A stretch of DNA of 64,000 nucleotides from Brachycybe producta (taxonomy: Eukaryota; Arthropoda; Diplopoda; Playtdesmida; Andrognathidae): assembly GCA_036925085.1 (NCBI GenBank), contig JAUPFP010000002.1:3060550-3124549 (forward strand), read 5' to 3'. Numbering within the stretch: the first letter of the stretch is position 1; every line of letters begins with the position of its first letter. A model generated the notes under the pieces. It did no database searches. It saw nothing but the letters and a program-made list of their open reading frames with translations, and had not been told where the DNA came from. Below are positions 12,901 through 21,300 of this stretch, in pieces. The translations under genes were made by a program, and so were the position numbers.

Positions 12901-15900
12901 TGGAGTTTAAAATACTAGTTAGAAATTCGCGATTTTGAAATAGTTTTTAAAAATATAACCGCACTTACCAATAATTTTTTGTTATTCTATCACTCGATCA
13001 GCATATATTTAAGGTGCACATTGCACTTTGAACCATCAAAATTGGACAACTTTAAATATGAGAAAGAAACACATTGCCGCCGCAACTGTGTATTTTAAAA
13101 ATTAACATTTTTTCTTTAACATCGGGTCTATGAGCTCAATTGAAAAACGATGCTAGCAATCTTTGCGGAGATTTTTCGAAGTCATTTTGTGATGTATCCT
13201 CTTAATGTCTGTTCTCTACTATAGATCTGCAATTTATGCAAACAAACACTACTTGGATCTTTATCAACGGCATCATCCTGATAGATTGGCTAAAAACAGT
13301 ATCCATGGTCCTAATATTATTGGCCATGTGTTTATTCACTCAACGGCAACAGTTGATCCTTCCGCCACGGTATGTCCCAGCTAGGCGATCAATTCTACTT
13401 GATTGCTTTGGCTCCAGTTCATTTTCAATTTTATTTGTTACAAGTAATGCGTGTGATCTCAGCTCATATACAGTAAATGAAGTATGAAACCTGTCAGTGT
13501 TAGTAGGTTTGGTTGACTGCATTAATGTGATTATGCTGCAAGCACACATTTTGCTTTGTTATTGTGGTCTTCGTGTGATGGTTGAAGCAGTACAAGTTCT
13601 AAAATAAAATTGGTCACACCTCAATTTTTACTTTGTATTGTGGTAATTTCTATTTAAAAAAAGCGTTAGACATCAACATTCTATGGAGCCCTGCAGAGGA
13701 CTTTTACAATTTTTTTTTAAATCTTGACATGTCGACTTTATTCTCGACATGTGAACTTTTTAATAAAACTCGACATTTCGACTTTATTCTTGACACGTGA
13801 ACTTTTTATAAAACTCGACATGTTGACTTTATTTGCGACATGTCAACTTTTAATCTCAACATGTGGACTTTTAAATTTTAAAGGAGATTAAAAGTCGGCA
13901 TGTCGAGATTTAAAAGTCAACATGTCGCGATTAAAAGTCTACTTGATTATCGACTTTTAATCTTTTATTCGGCCATGTTAATTATGCCATGTTGCGCGCA
14001 CCATACTCTAATAATTAAATTATTAGAGTATGGTGCGCACAACATAGCATAATTATCATGGCCGAAGAAAAGACATTAAAAGTCGACATGTCGAGATTCT
14101 GAAAACAGTCGACATGTCGAGATTCTGAAAAAAGTCGGCATGTCGAGATTCTGAAACGTGTCGAGATTAAAAAAAATCTCGCATGTCCGTTACAGGGCTC
14201 CATATCATTCACTTCTTGCAAAAAGTTTGAGTAAAAATGAAGAAAAAAAAAGAGAAACCGTTCGTACATTTTTGCAGTGTTAAGACGCATTGACCGTGCT
14301 TTATGTTTAAATTTATTAGTTGTTTGTTACAAGTTAATATATTGCACACAATTTTTTGGTTACAGCTAGGACCAAACGTGAGCATTGGCAAAGGGGTTTG
14401 TATTGGTGCAGGAGTGAGAATCAGAGAGTCCATAATATTGGGTGATGCTGTCATTCAAGTTAGTTTTTATTATTACGGTACTTATTTATTTTTTTCGATA
14501 ACTTATTAACTGAATTTTATCCATAGGATCATGGCTGTGTTTTGTACAGCATAATTGGTTGGAATAGCATTGTTGGTTCTTGGTGTCGTATCGAAGGAAC
14601 ACCATGTGATCCAAACCCAAATAAACCATTTGCAAAGATGGAAAATGTTCCTTTCTTCAATGCTGATGGAAGGATGAATCCATCTATAACCGTACTTGGT
14701 AGGGAATTTTTTATTTTACTTTTTTGTTGTTTGTGATCATTATGTTATGTAGGCATTTCAATAGAATAGGGAATGTAACAAGTTAGTACAAAAATGATGT
14801 CTAAAGGTTTGTTTCCACTTAGACTTTTGAGTCTTTATGCAAAAGTTTGCAAAATGACTTAAAGAAACCATTACCACCAGGAATTTTGTGTTAAAATATT
14901 GTCAAGACTTACCCAACGATTGCCGAAATAATTTTTAAAATTAAAAATAAGTCATTACAATCATAAGAAAAACTTCAAAATGAAGTGACTTTTATGAGTC
15001 ACCAAAGAAGATTATTTTTAATTGTCAATGTTGTTACCTCACATTTCCATAATTCCTTAATCAAATACCTGTATTCCCTATTCATATTCAACTCAGTACA
15101 ACCTTCCAGAGTCACGTGGCAGGTGGGATAATTTAAATATTAAATCCAAAGTAATTTGATATGAATAGGGAGTACGTATTACTATTGTCTATTGTTTGGT
15201 GGCGCATCTATAGGATAAAGTTCATTTACATGAAGTTTTAAAAATCGTTTTGGTAATTGTTGGGTAAATCTTCACTACATTTTGACAAGAAATTTCTGGA
15301 GGTAATGGTCTATTTAACAACTGAACTTTGAACTGTGGTCAGAGACTCAAAATTGTTGAAAAAGCAATTTTTTCATTGTTGCATGTGTCAAACGCCATGC
15401 ACTCCTACAGACCTACAGCAAAACGATTTATGTTCCTTTGTAAACATATTGTACCTCGGCAAGAATATTGGCACAACTCAAAAACACTCCCAGAGGGAAG
15501 TACGCGGTGTGAAAAGTGCGGTTCGCGACCCCACTTGCAAAAAAACCCTTAAAGCACTGACCCAGACACAAGATATACGCTTTAAAATGGATGTTTATTT
15601 AAATTTACAATAAAAAATACAGCCGCTACTGGTCCAATTTTGGCTTGCAGAAACACATACAGGTTATATGAATAAAACAATATAAAACGCACATTTGCCC
15701 ACGTGGCAAAACTTGTAGAAACTGAATAGAGCATAGCCTCTGGCCGCGACGTATCCAGGCCCAGCACCCTTCCCAGAAGTAGCCTGGGCATTGGCCTTTA
15801 TACCCAGGCCGGGTGACGTCATTCTTCCATGACAACACCTGGTGCAATAAACAAACTCACACCTTGGTAACAACTAGGTTGCCAAGGGAGAGGTCCAGAC

Positions 15901-17038
15901 TGGACACGCCATGGCGGTCTGCCATTGCCTTACCATGGCAATGTGCAGATAGCCACCAGGATTTCATGTGCTCCAGCCATTTTGGTGATAGGTGCAGACC
16001 AGCCTGTCAAATGGTTTTCCATGGTTTAGTTGTTTTATAATCTGATACAGTGTCTTAAAATTGTGTCTGATAGTTTATGACTAATTTAAGCAGTCATCGT
16101 CTATGACTGAGGGATAAATGTGGGTTTTCGTTTGCACTAGCTTTGAGCTTCTAAATTTAATCTCTTGAGCTGTGTGCTGTGTTTGTATGCATCTTCCCAA
16201 CGAATAGGAGTGACTAGGGCTGTGGAGTCGTTACATAATTGTTCAACTCCTGTAATTTGAAATTTGTAATTCGACTCCGACTCCACTATGACTCTGACTG
16301 AGTCTGATAAACAAAAAAAATGAAACTAAATCAACATATATATTTATTCAAAAGTACTTTCTACATTGTAATTGAATTTAATTTAAATGAAATTAATTCT
16401 TAAAAATAGCATGGCTTCAATTATGTCCGATTTCATCCATGCTCTCAAATCAGATTTTAGAATTCAGAGAAAGCAGAAAATAATCTTTCCACAGATACCC
16501 GAGTCGGTAATAAAGCCCTAGCAGTTAGAGTGGCATTTTGCGTAATCTCAGGGTACGTCAACATTGCATCTTTAAGCTCAATTATGTGATGTTCAGTCAA
16601 TCAATTTTTCTTTTGGAGTCGGAGTTGTTTACTTTATACCGACTCCGACCTGTACCACAATTGAACGACTCCACAGCCCTACGAGTGCCACAAAGTACTA
16701 CACTTATCCTCAGGGTTTCCTTTACTACCTTATAATAATTCAACGACCCCGCCCACCTCACAAGGTAAGCGCAGTACTGCATAAAACAAGTAATGAGTTG
16801 CTTTCAAGCTCAAGTGTTGGTCACGTGATCTTTTGGCGCAGTAAACATTTGCACCGCTCAGCACACAGCTCATGTTACAAAAGAACAATTAATGATACAG
16901 TTTACATATTTACATTAAAAAATTTATTCATCTTCAGGTTGCAATGTCCATGTAACACCAGAAGTAATTCTACTAAATTCCATTGTTTTGCCGCATAAAG
17001 ACCTTGGGCAAAGCTACAAAAATGAGATAATATTATAA
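1000..17038 (+). CDS. GMPPA: GMPPA: mannose-1-phosphate guanylyltransferase alpha subunit (10 exons)
   Basis: Coding exons: 1000-1039, 3437-3534, 4393-4502, 7577-7769, 9027-9217, 11869-12009, 13225-13369, 14366-14458, 14527-14698, 16938-17038. They join in phase with GT-AG borders into 427 residues, close to the vertebrate 420. The start [14 protein letters not shown] leads into GTRFRPLSF, the extended nucleotide-binding loop typical of the alpha rather than the beta subunit. Exon 4 carries the nucleotidyltransferase core ([24 protein letters not shown]). Exons 8-9 encode hexapeptide left-handed beta-helix repeats ([13 protein letters not shown]). The C-terminus is [11 protein letters not shown]...NEIIL. 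In known animals GMPPA is a cytosolic, GDP-mannose-sensing regulatory partner of the catalytic GMPPB in glycosylation precursor synthesis; that role is inferred here by homology. Introns 2, 5 and 6 carry family 1 elements ending 19-50 bases before the next exon. The ATG was chosen because it opens the conserved N-terminus. Confidence 0.96.
1415..1760. mobile_element. Two adjacent palindromic MITEs with GGGCGG boxes
   Basis: Two foldback units, about 1420-1580 and 1600-1757, each have CGCCCTTTTATGA facing its inverse TCATAAAAGGGCG, with AATTTCTAATTGG blocks between. The second is bounded by ACAGGCATCTGTAG and CTACAGTTGCCTGT. They belong to the ACAGGCA-ended family seen at eight further sites. 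Confidence 0.7.
1938..2023. mobile_element. Family 1 central fragment
   Basis: Only the middle of the left arm is present (AACATCCATTAAAATG, ATACCTAAAAAATAATTT, ACCCACAATTAAA). Neither TTAA end remains. Confidence 0.6.
2041..2850 (+). mobile_element. Possible LTR and leader fragment of a retrotransposon
   Basis: This block is clearly less AT-rich than its surroundings. It contains a TATAA-like site (CTTATAAGG), an A-rich polyadenylation-like tract, and near its right end an ATG frame from 2708 ([19 protein letters not shown]) that stops after 48 codons. The arrangement suggests an LTR, leader and start of a gag-like frame, truncated on the right. No reverse transcriptase or clear TG...CA borders are visible, so the call is tentative. 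Confidence 0.3.
2990..3368. mobile_element. TIR MITE with GGTGGGTATTCACC ends
   Basis: The left end AGGTGGGTATTCACCAAAA is matched by TTTTGGTGAATACCCACC on the right; GCGAGC-rich blocks continue the inverted repeat inside. A flanking TAA on both sides suggests a 3-bp target of the PIF/Harbinger kind. The 94- and 92-codon frames across it are by-products. Confidence 0.6.
3616..4342. mobile_element. Family 1 foldback element, copy A (GMPPA intron 2)
   Basis: Two inverted arms of about 330 bp run from TTAGGAGGCTACATTG to GATGTAGCCTCTTAA. Diagnostic inner blocks occur in both arms: GATGCTAGCG, AAAGTGCAATGTGCACC, TATATGCTGATCGAGTGATAG and ATCGCGAATTTCTAAC (partly decayed here). The right TTAA ends 50 bases before GMPPA exon 3. 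Confidence 0.9.
4764..6465 (-). mobile_element. LINE (non-LTR retrotransposon) 3' fragment, reverse transcriptase C-terminal region
   Basis: On the minus strand, frames read [38 protein letters not shown] and, after a frameshift, [11 protein letters not shown] and [18 protein letters not shown]. These are the conserved region after the catalytic palm in jockey/CR1/L2-type elements. The element is 5'-truncated near 6465. Its 3' tail on the minus strand has repeated TTGTAA (4764-4787 on the plus strand). It is split by the hAT insertion at 4882-5816 and is not functional. Confidence 0.8.
4882..5816. mobile_element. hAT-like element, CAGGGTTGG ends, perfect 8-bp target duplication
   Basis: The ends CAGGGTTGGAAAAAAACATG and CAGCCAACCCTG are inverted. 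Direct copies of ATTGCACA sit at 4874-4881 and 5817-5824. Internal sequence is rich in AAACATGTTTT-type runs and a (TA)n tract, with no transposase frame, so it is non-autonomous. It interrupts the LINE fragment. Confidence 0.88.
6907..7576. other. Rest of GMPPA intron 3
   Basis: AT-rich intron sequence after the family 3 element. No repeat family shared with other parts of the window and no conserved frame was seen. The 77-codon reverse frame at its start overlaps the element end and shows no known motif. Confidence 0.3.
7817..8240. mobile_element. hAT-like MITE with TAGAGGTGGGAC ends, copy a
   Basis: Begins TAGAGGTGGGACAAATCC and ends GAATGTCAAATCCCTA. ATTTTTAC on the left and GTTTTTAC on the right form an 8-bp target duplication with one mismatch. 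The interior repeats GATTCGAA words. This copy keeps the undisturbed sequence TTTTTAACAGTTTTTT, which another copy has as a split TTAA insertion site. Confidence 0.8.
8335..8590 (+). repeat. Degenerate minisatellite, CCCAGTGGTCCACTAAG-like units
   Basis: Units of about 17-20 bases, variants of CAGTGGTCCACTAAGC and CAGTGGTTCATTAAGC, repeat about a dozen times. It lies in GMPPA intron 4. Frames through it are repeat artefacts. Confidence 0.7.
8591..9026. other. Rest of GMPPA intron 4
   Basis: Contains a short near-palindrome on GACACTTTTTTTCTG / GAAAAAAAGTGTCAA (about 8608-8705), probably an old MITE tip pair. Otherwise it is AT-rich filler with no conserved frame. Confidence 0.3.
9240..9821 (+). 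mobile_element. Helitron-like element ending in hairpin and CTAG, copy 1
   Basis: The unit TATATATATAAATTAAGCC...CGGAATTTATA...GAGAGGG is repeated at 28307-28632 and 28633-29125. All three end with a hairpin built on CCCGTCATTTATGACGGG or its remnant, a short spacer and CCACTAG before T, which fits the 3' terminus rule of Helitrons (hairpin then CTRR, inserted before T). No Rep/helicase frame is present. An ACAGGCA-type MITE is embedded at 9637-9787. Confidence 0.5.
9637..9787. mobile_element. Palindromic MITE inside Helitron-like copy 1
   Basis: The arms GGGCAATTTTGCCCAGCATT and its inverse AATGCTGGGCACAATTGCCC face each other around CACCCTTTTATGA / TCATAAAAGGGCG. A related copy lies at 28975-29092 in the same position of Helitron-like copy 3, so this MITE inserted before the Helitron-like element spread. 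Confidence 0.7.
9837..10236 (-). mobile_element. Helitron-like 3' end on the minus strand
   Basis: Read on the minus strand, the sequence ends CCCGTCTTATGACGGGCACG, CTT, CTAG before T: hairpin, spacer, CTAG. The plus-strand neighbour block (ACAGATGTATACCACCATCT, AACGTTAGAGCG) recurs at 21430-21480 and 22755-22860, which defines a second Helitron-like family. The outer (5') limit is uncertain. Confidence 0.45.
10237..11834. mobile_element. Family 1 foldback element, copy B, split by a hAT insertion (GMPPA intron 5)
   Basis: Left arm 10237-10602 and right arm 11463-11834, with TTAAGAGGCTACATCA and GATGTAGCCTCTTAAG ends. The two arms are separated by the 860-bp element at 10603-11462. The right TTAA ends 34 bases upstream of GMPPA exon 6, so much of the branch-site region abuts transposon sequence. 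Confidence 0.9.
10603..11462. mobile_element. hAT-like element with CAGGGTGG ends nested in family 1 copy B
   Basis: Starts CAGGGTGGCTGATTTTTT and ends AATCACTGCCACCCTG. The flanks CTGTGGTT (10595-10602) and CTGCGGTT (11463-11470) form an 8-bp target duplication with one change. The interior is dominated by GATTTTTT / AAAAAATC runs. The 82-codon frame within is not conserved. Confidence 0.85.
12029..12160 (-). mobile_element. Helitron-like 3' end (minus strand) in GMPPA intron 6
   Basis: On the minus strand: GCCCGGGCAATGCTGGGC hairpin, spacer ATCTTTG, then CTAG before T. It begins 19 bases downstream of the exon 6 donor. The 5' extent is not resolved. Confidence 0.4.
12161..12867. repeat. 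Decayed repeat block in GMPPA intron 6
   Basis: CAGGGGCGGATCCAC at 12161 resembles a hAT tip, and GGACCAGCCCG near 12368 may be its partner. GGGGCCCC-type blocks recur near 60390-60412. Around 12610-12790 is a weak array of GCCTC(G)CAAAACT-like units. No coding frame. Confidence 0.35.
12868..13205. mobile_element. Family 1 half element, copy C (GMPPA intron 6)
   Basis: Only the right arm is present, ending GATGTATCCTCTTAA. The TTAA tip is 19 bases upstream of GMPPA exon 7, so only the polypyrimidine tract and AG of that acceptor lie outside the element. Confidence 0.85.
13682..14204. mobile_element. Palindromic element built of TCGACATG repeats
   Basis: The tips TATGGAGCCCTGCAGAGGAC and GTCCGTTACAGGGCTCCATA are inverted. 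The arms are arrays of CTCGACATGTCGACTTT-like units pointing inward, and the centre is a strict palindrome around TAATAATTAAATTATTA with flanks GTGCGCGCACC-like. The flanks AACATTCT and ATCATTCA agree at six of eight bases, a likely target duplication. A partial copy lies at 27903-27990. Confidence 0.7.
14870..15309. mobile_element. TIR element with CCATTACC ends, copy 1
   Basis: The tip CCATTACCACCAGGAATTT is inverted as AAATTTCTGGAGGTAATGG, and the inner TATTGTCAAGACTTACCCAA is mirrored. Related sequence occurs at 19475-19862 and 51838-52515 (CACATTT, ATTCAACTCA, GCGCATCTAT blocks). Confidence 0.65.
15545..16040 (-). mobile_element. Possible solo LTR (minus strand)
   Basis: A GC-richer island carries, on the minus strand, a TATA box (GGGTATAAAGGCC) followed about 200 bases later by AATAAA (in TTTAAATAAACATCC). 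This is the promoter to poly(A) spacing of an LTR. Borders and target duplications could not be fixed. The overlapping 60-90 codon frames are not conserved. Confidence 0.3.
16215..16681. mobile_element. hAT-like element with TAGGGCTGTGGAGTCG ends
   Basis: The left tip TAGGGCTGTGGAGTCG is mirrored by CGACTCCACAGCCCTA, with GACTCCGACTCC blocks at both ends. The flanks GGAGTGAC and CGAGTGCC agree at six of eight bases. The interior is AT-rich without a transposase. Confidence 0.75.
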
Positions 17039-17230
17039 AGGTAATGTGTTAACAGTGTGCAATTTCAAACGTGCACTTCTACAGTATTTGTAATAATGAT
17101 GGACTTTTTTTTAATTCGGTATTTCAAAAAAACCTATTTACGTACTTAGTTTGGTGATTTAGAAAGTATTTTAAATAATGTAAAAATCGGAAAAGAAAAG
17201 AGAACTTTGTTGCAGAAAAATAACCAGAAC

Positions 17231-17236
17231 AATAAA
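17231..17236 (+). terminator. AATAAA polyadenylation signal after GMPPA
   Basis: First canonical AATAAA downstream of the GMPPA stop codon, about 190 bases after it. Confidence 0.5.
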
Positions 17237-18149
17237 ACATTTTCTTTGCTAGAAAGCAAAGGAAAGGAAGCTCACAAGGATCTGGCAATTGATTTTCTTC
17301 TTCGGGGAAATAGCTTTTTATATTCTAATCCCCGGAAGCTAGAAACAAACCACCACACACCCTGAAATTCATTGCATCTTTCCCTGGACCACATCCCGCA
17401 CCGAGCAGCGGGGTCGGTCAAATGATGATAAATGATGAACGATGCGACATACGAGTTGGATTTGTCAAAATGTGTTTTACGACCGGCTGCCCTGCCTGAA
17501 ATTAACTCCCCAATGACGGAGAAATTATGAAAGACAAACACGCAACACCCATGCCTCAACCATTATTAGAACCCGGGAGCCGGGGGCAAATGTTTATATA
17601 CCGATACAAATAAAGGAAATAATATTAAATCATTATAATAATAATAATAATAATAAAACAGTATGTTACTCAGGGTTGCCACAAGGTGATATTCGTGATC
17701 AGAGGGTACCACCGAAATTGCAACAATCGCCGGTTGATTTTGTTAGTGAACGCTTCTATTGGAAATCAATCGAGTTAAAACTAATTTTACCAAAGTTTTT
17801 TAACAGTTTTTTTTTTTAAGTTTAGGATTCGAAAGACGAAAAAAGCGTGAAGATTCCAGTTTTCGAATCTCGAATATTTTTCACGATTCGAGGATTCGAA
17901 TGGTAGACAAAAGTTAAAAAATATCGTCTGTTTAAAGTTGGGTCATTTTCAAACTGACATAAAGTTCGTTTCAAAAGATACCAACATGACAATATACTTA
18001 GTAACACTTTCAAGTTTCTTTTAATTCTGCTCCTGAAAGACAAAATAATTAAAGAGTTCAAGAGGCGTTTAAACTTTTAAAACCACCTCAAGGGGGGTGG
18101 ATTTCTAGCTATACTAGAGGATTGGTGATTTATGGCGTTGAAACCAGTC

Positions 18150-18155
18150 TTTATT
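18150..18155 (-). terminator. AATAAA candidate polyadenylation signal after POPDC
   Basis: Reverse-strand AATAAA about 230 bases beyond the POPDC stop codon, in the 1.3-kb gap to the GMPPA 3' end. Confidence 0.4.
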
Positions 18156-18385
18156 TCTTAATTCTGAATGATTGGACTTTTGTTTGGTCCTTTTTTTACC
18201 AAACAAATTTAATTTAATTCGGAAAAGATGAACTAAACATGCTACATGCTAAAACTTTTCAGGTAGCAAATGTGGCAGCAATTGAAAGCTGCAGTTTATG
18301 GTGAAATGTCATTTTGAGGTTGTCTTGCAAATCAACAGTGACATCAGCAAGCATATTAGTAGCAGTTTGACGTCAAACTAGGAAA

Positions 18386-21300
18386 TTACACACCATTTAT
18401 TTGTGTTGCATCATCAATAAATTTGATATCCTCATCGAAAGGCAATTCTGGAACCAATTTTTCTTTGCTTCCAAAAACTAAATAAAGACATAGTCGACAA
18501 TTAAGTTTAGCTTTTGTTGCTAAATAACAAAGAGCCGTAACTAGCTAAGTTTTGCACCCGAGGCAGGTGCTTTATTCACTTCGCTACGTCTCTCTGTTAA
18601 ATAATGAAATATTTCTTACCTGAATCGGGTCCTTCAGTCACCTTATCCCCTCCATTCAGAGAGTTTGTCGGCAAAGATAGACTATGACTTCGGTGTTGAA
18701 CACTGTTACATTGGCTGCCACTGTTAGCCTTAGTTGCACGTAGAATTCTTGAAGGGGAACGAATATCTTGGCCGTCGTGAGTACCACCGTAAGAAGCAAT
18801 AGAACTGGTTATACTCGGCAATCTTATGTCCAAATGTGAACCTTTCTCTGTCACAATCTGCAAAAATTAAAATAATTTATGGGAAATAAGATTACTCGTA
18901 AAGTGTTGACTAAAATTCTATCAGAACGTGGGTGGGACACACTAGCAGTTCGTTTAGGTATTTTTATGACCATTTTACTGGATGTTTTTTTTTTCTTTTC
19001 TTATTTGGGCGTACTCAATGGTGTTTAGCATACGAGTTAGAAATTCGCGATTTTGAAATAGTTTTTAAAAACATAACCGCACGTAGCAGTTTTTTGCCAT
19101 TCTATCACTCGATCAGCATATATTTAAGGTGCACATTGCACTTTGAAAACTTAATATTTGTCCAATATTAACTTTAAATATGAAAAACAAACATATTGCC
19201 GCATGACTGTGTATTTTAAGAATTAACATTTTTTTCTTTAACATTGGGTCTATGGGCTCAATAGAAAAACGATGCTAGCACTCTTTGCGGAGATTTTTTG
19301 AAGTAATTTTGTGATGTAGCCTCTTAATTCTACCCCTAGTCACTTCTTTTGTTGTTCTGTGGCTAGAACAAAAAAAAATTACAGTACACTTGCGGTAATC
19401 TGAACTAATTAATGCAAAGTATGTTCGGATTATTGAAATGCCTGGGTAATTATCGAAGTTAAATAAAAGACCCAATTACCAGAATGATTTTTAAAATTAA
19501 AAATAAGTCATTAAAATCGTAAAAAACTTGAAGTGACTTTTCCCTAGCCATATTCAACTCAATACAATCAACTCGAGAGCCACCTGGATAGGGAACACAT
19601 TAATTTGAATATAGAATTAAAAGTAATGTGAGGTGACAACGTCTGAATTCGAGTAGAGGAGTATAATCTGGTTCTTTTTATTGCCAATGTCTGTTGTTTG
19701 GTGGCGCATCTATCTGATAAAGTCCATTTATATGAAGTCAACTGATTTTTTATTTTTTTAAATTATATTAATGACTTATTTTAGATTTAAAAATCGTTTT
19801 AGCAATCATTGGGTAACTCTTGACATTATTTTGCCAAGAAATTTCTGGAGGTAATAGTCTCCTTAATTTACATACAATGTTTACTTGTCATTTTACATTT
19901 TTATTATTATTGTAAAATTACTATTATACTGTACGTGGCTACTTTTTTATTTAAAAAATCACTTTAGTTTCTGTTTTTAACGACATTTTAAGAAGTCGAC
20001 TTTTTCATAATTTTGTTGGAGTACTGGAAGTTCATACTGTCTTAGGTTCTAATTACCGTGATTGCACTGTTATTATATTTAGGTCCTTTATGAAAAAAAT
20101 GTATTTTAGAATGAAATCCTGGACGTACTTTTCAATGATCTTGTGCACAATGGTGTAAACTATTTACCTTTTCATTCATTGCATACAATTTAGTAGTAAC
20201 ATCGCGAGCAATCAAAATGGACATGATGTGGGCCATATATGTTTCTTTGACGAATAAATATTCCAGTGCTTCTCGTTGCCAGAATACATAGCGACAAGGA
20301 GTAGCTGCTATAATAGTCACCTGTAAGTCATAAAAACAATTAAATTTAAAGTGTGTTCAATTAAGAGGCTACATCGCAAAAAAATACTTCGAAAAATCTC
20401 CGCAAAGAGCGCTAGCATCGTTTTTCTATTGCGCCCATAGACCCGACGTTAAAGAAGAAACGTTATTTTATTAACTACAGTCAGTAGTGGAAATATGTTT
20501 ATTTTTCATATTTAAAGTTGTCTAATATTAAGTTTTCAAAGTGCAATGTGCACCTTAAATATATGCGGATCGAGTGATAGAATGACAAAAAATTGTTAAG
20601 TGCGGTTATATTTTTAAAAACTATTTCAAACTTATTTGGGCGTACTCAATGGAGTTTAACATAAGAGTTAGACATTCGCGATTTTAAAAATAGTTTAAAA
20701 TTAGTTTTTAAAAATATAACCGTACTTACCAATTTTTTGTTGATCAGCATATATTTAAGGTGCACATTGCACTTTGAAAACTTTATATTGGACAACTTTA
20801 AATATGAAAAATAAACATATTGTTTTTGTGTCTATTAGCTCAATAGAAAAACGATGCTGGCGCTCTTTGCGGAGGTTTTTCGAAGTAGTTCTTAAGCTTA
20901 ATTTTGCATTTTAAAATAAAAATATAGAACATTACACATAGAAACTTACTTTGAACTTATCTTCAACACCAGCTCGGCTCGATTCAAATTCTGGAGAATC
21001 TAGAAACTGTTTTGCATAAATGTGATGTAAGAAATGGTTGTCTGTCATCACGTTCACTCTTAAAAAGTAAAACAGTTTATTGTATAAATGTTTGCTAAAA
21101 ATTGATCTTTTCAAAATGCATTCAGAATGTTCTAAATTTGTAATAACTGAAAATTACAAACTACACTAGGTGTTTTCAGTTCCTTAGCACCTCGTTTTTT
21201 TGCGCTCATTGCTGGTTTAAATCCGCTCGCTATAAACACTCGCAAACAGATTGAATGCGTAGCTTGCAGTTTAGTTGGCGCCATTTATTGCCAAAATGGA

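Larger units (their letters stand above)
17039..18385. other. GMPPA-POPDC tail-to-tail gap
   Basis: Holds the two 3' UTRs, an (ATA)n microsatellite at 17633-17658, and an old TAGAGGTGGG-type hAT fragment at about 17681-17910 (CACAAGGTGATATT, GATTCGAA words). The 95-codon reverse frame at 17272-17559 has no recognisable domain and no splice context, and is judged non-coding. Confidence 0.45.

Noticed and set aside
13715-14190. Regularly repeated TCGACATG words resembling a CRISPR-like array
   Set aside because: Units are irregular, spacers are not unique sequence, the two halves are inverted, and the genome is eukaryotic; it is a foldback element.
17272-17559. 95-codon reverse frame between GMPPA and POPDC
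   Set aside because: No family resemblance and it sits in the shared 3' region of two genes.
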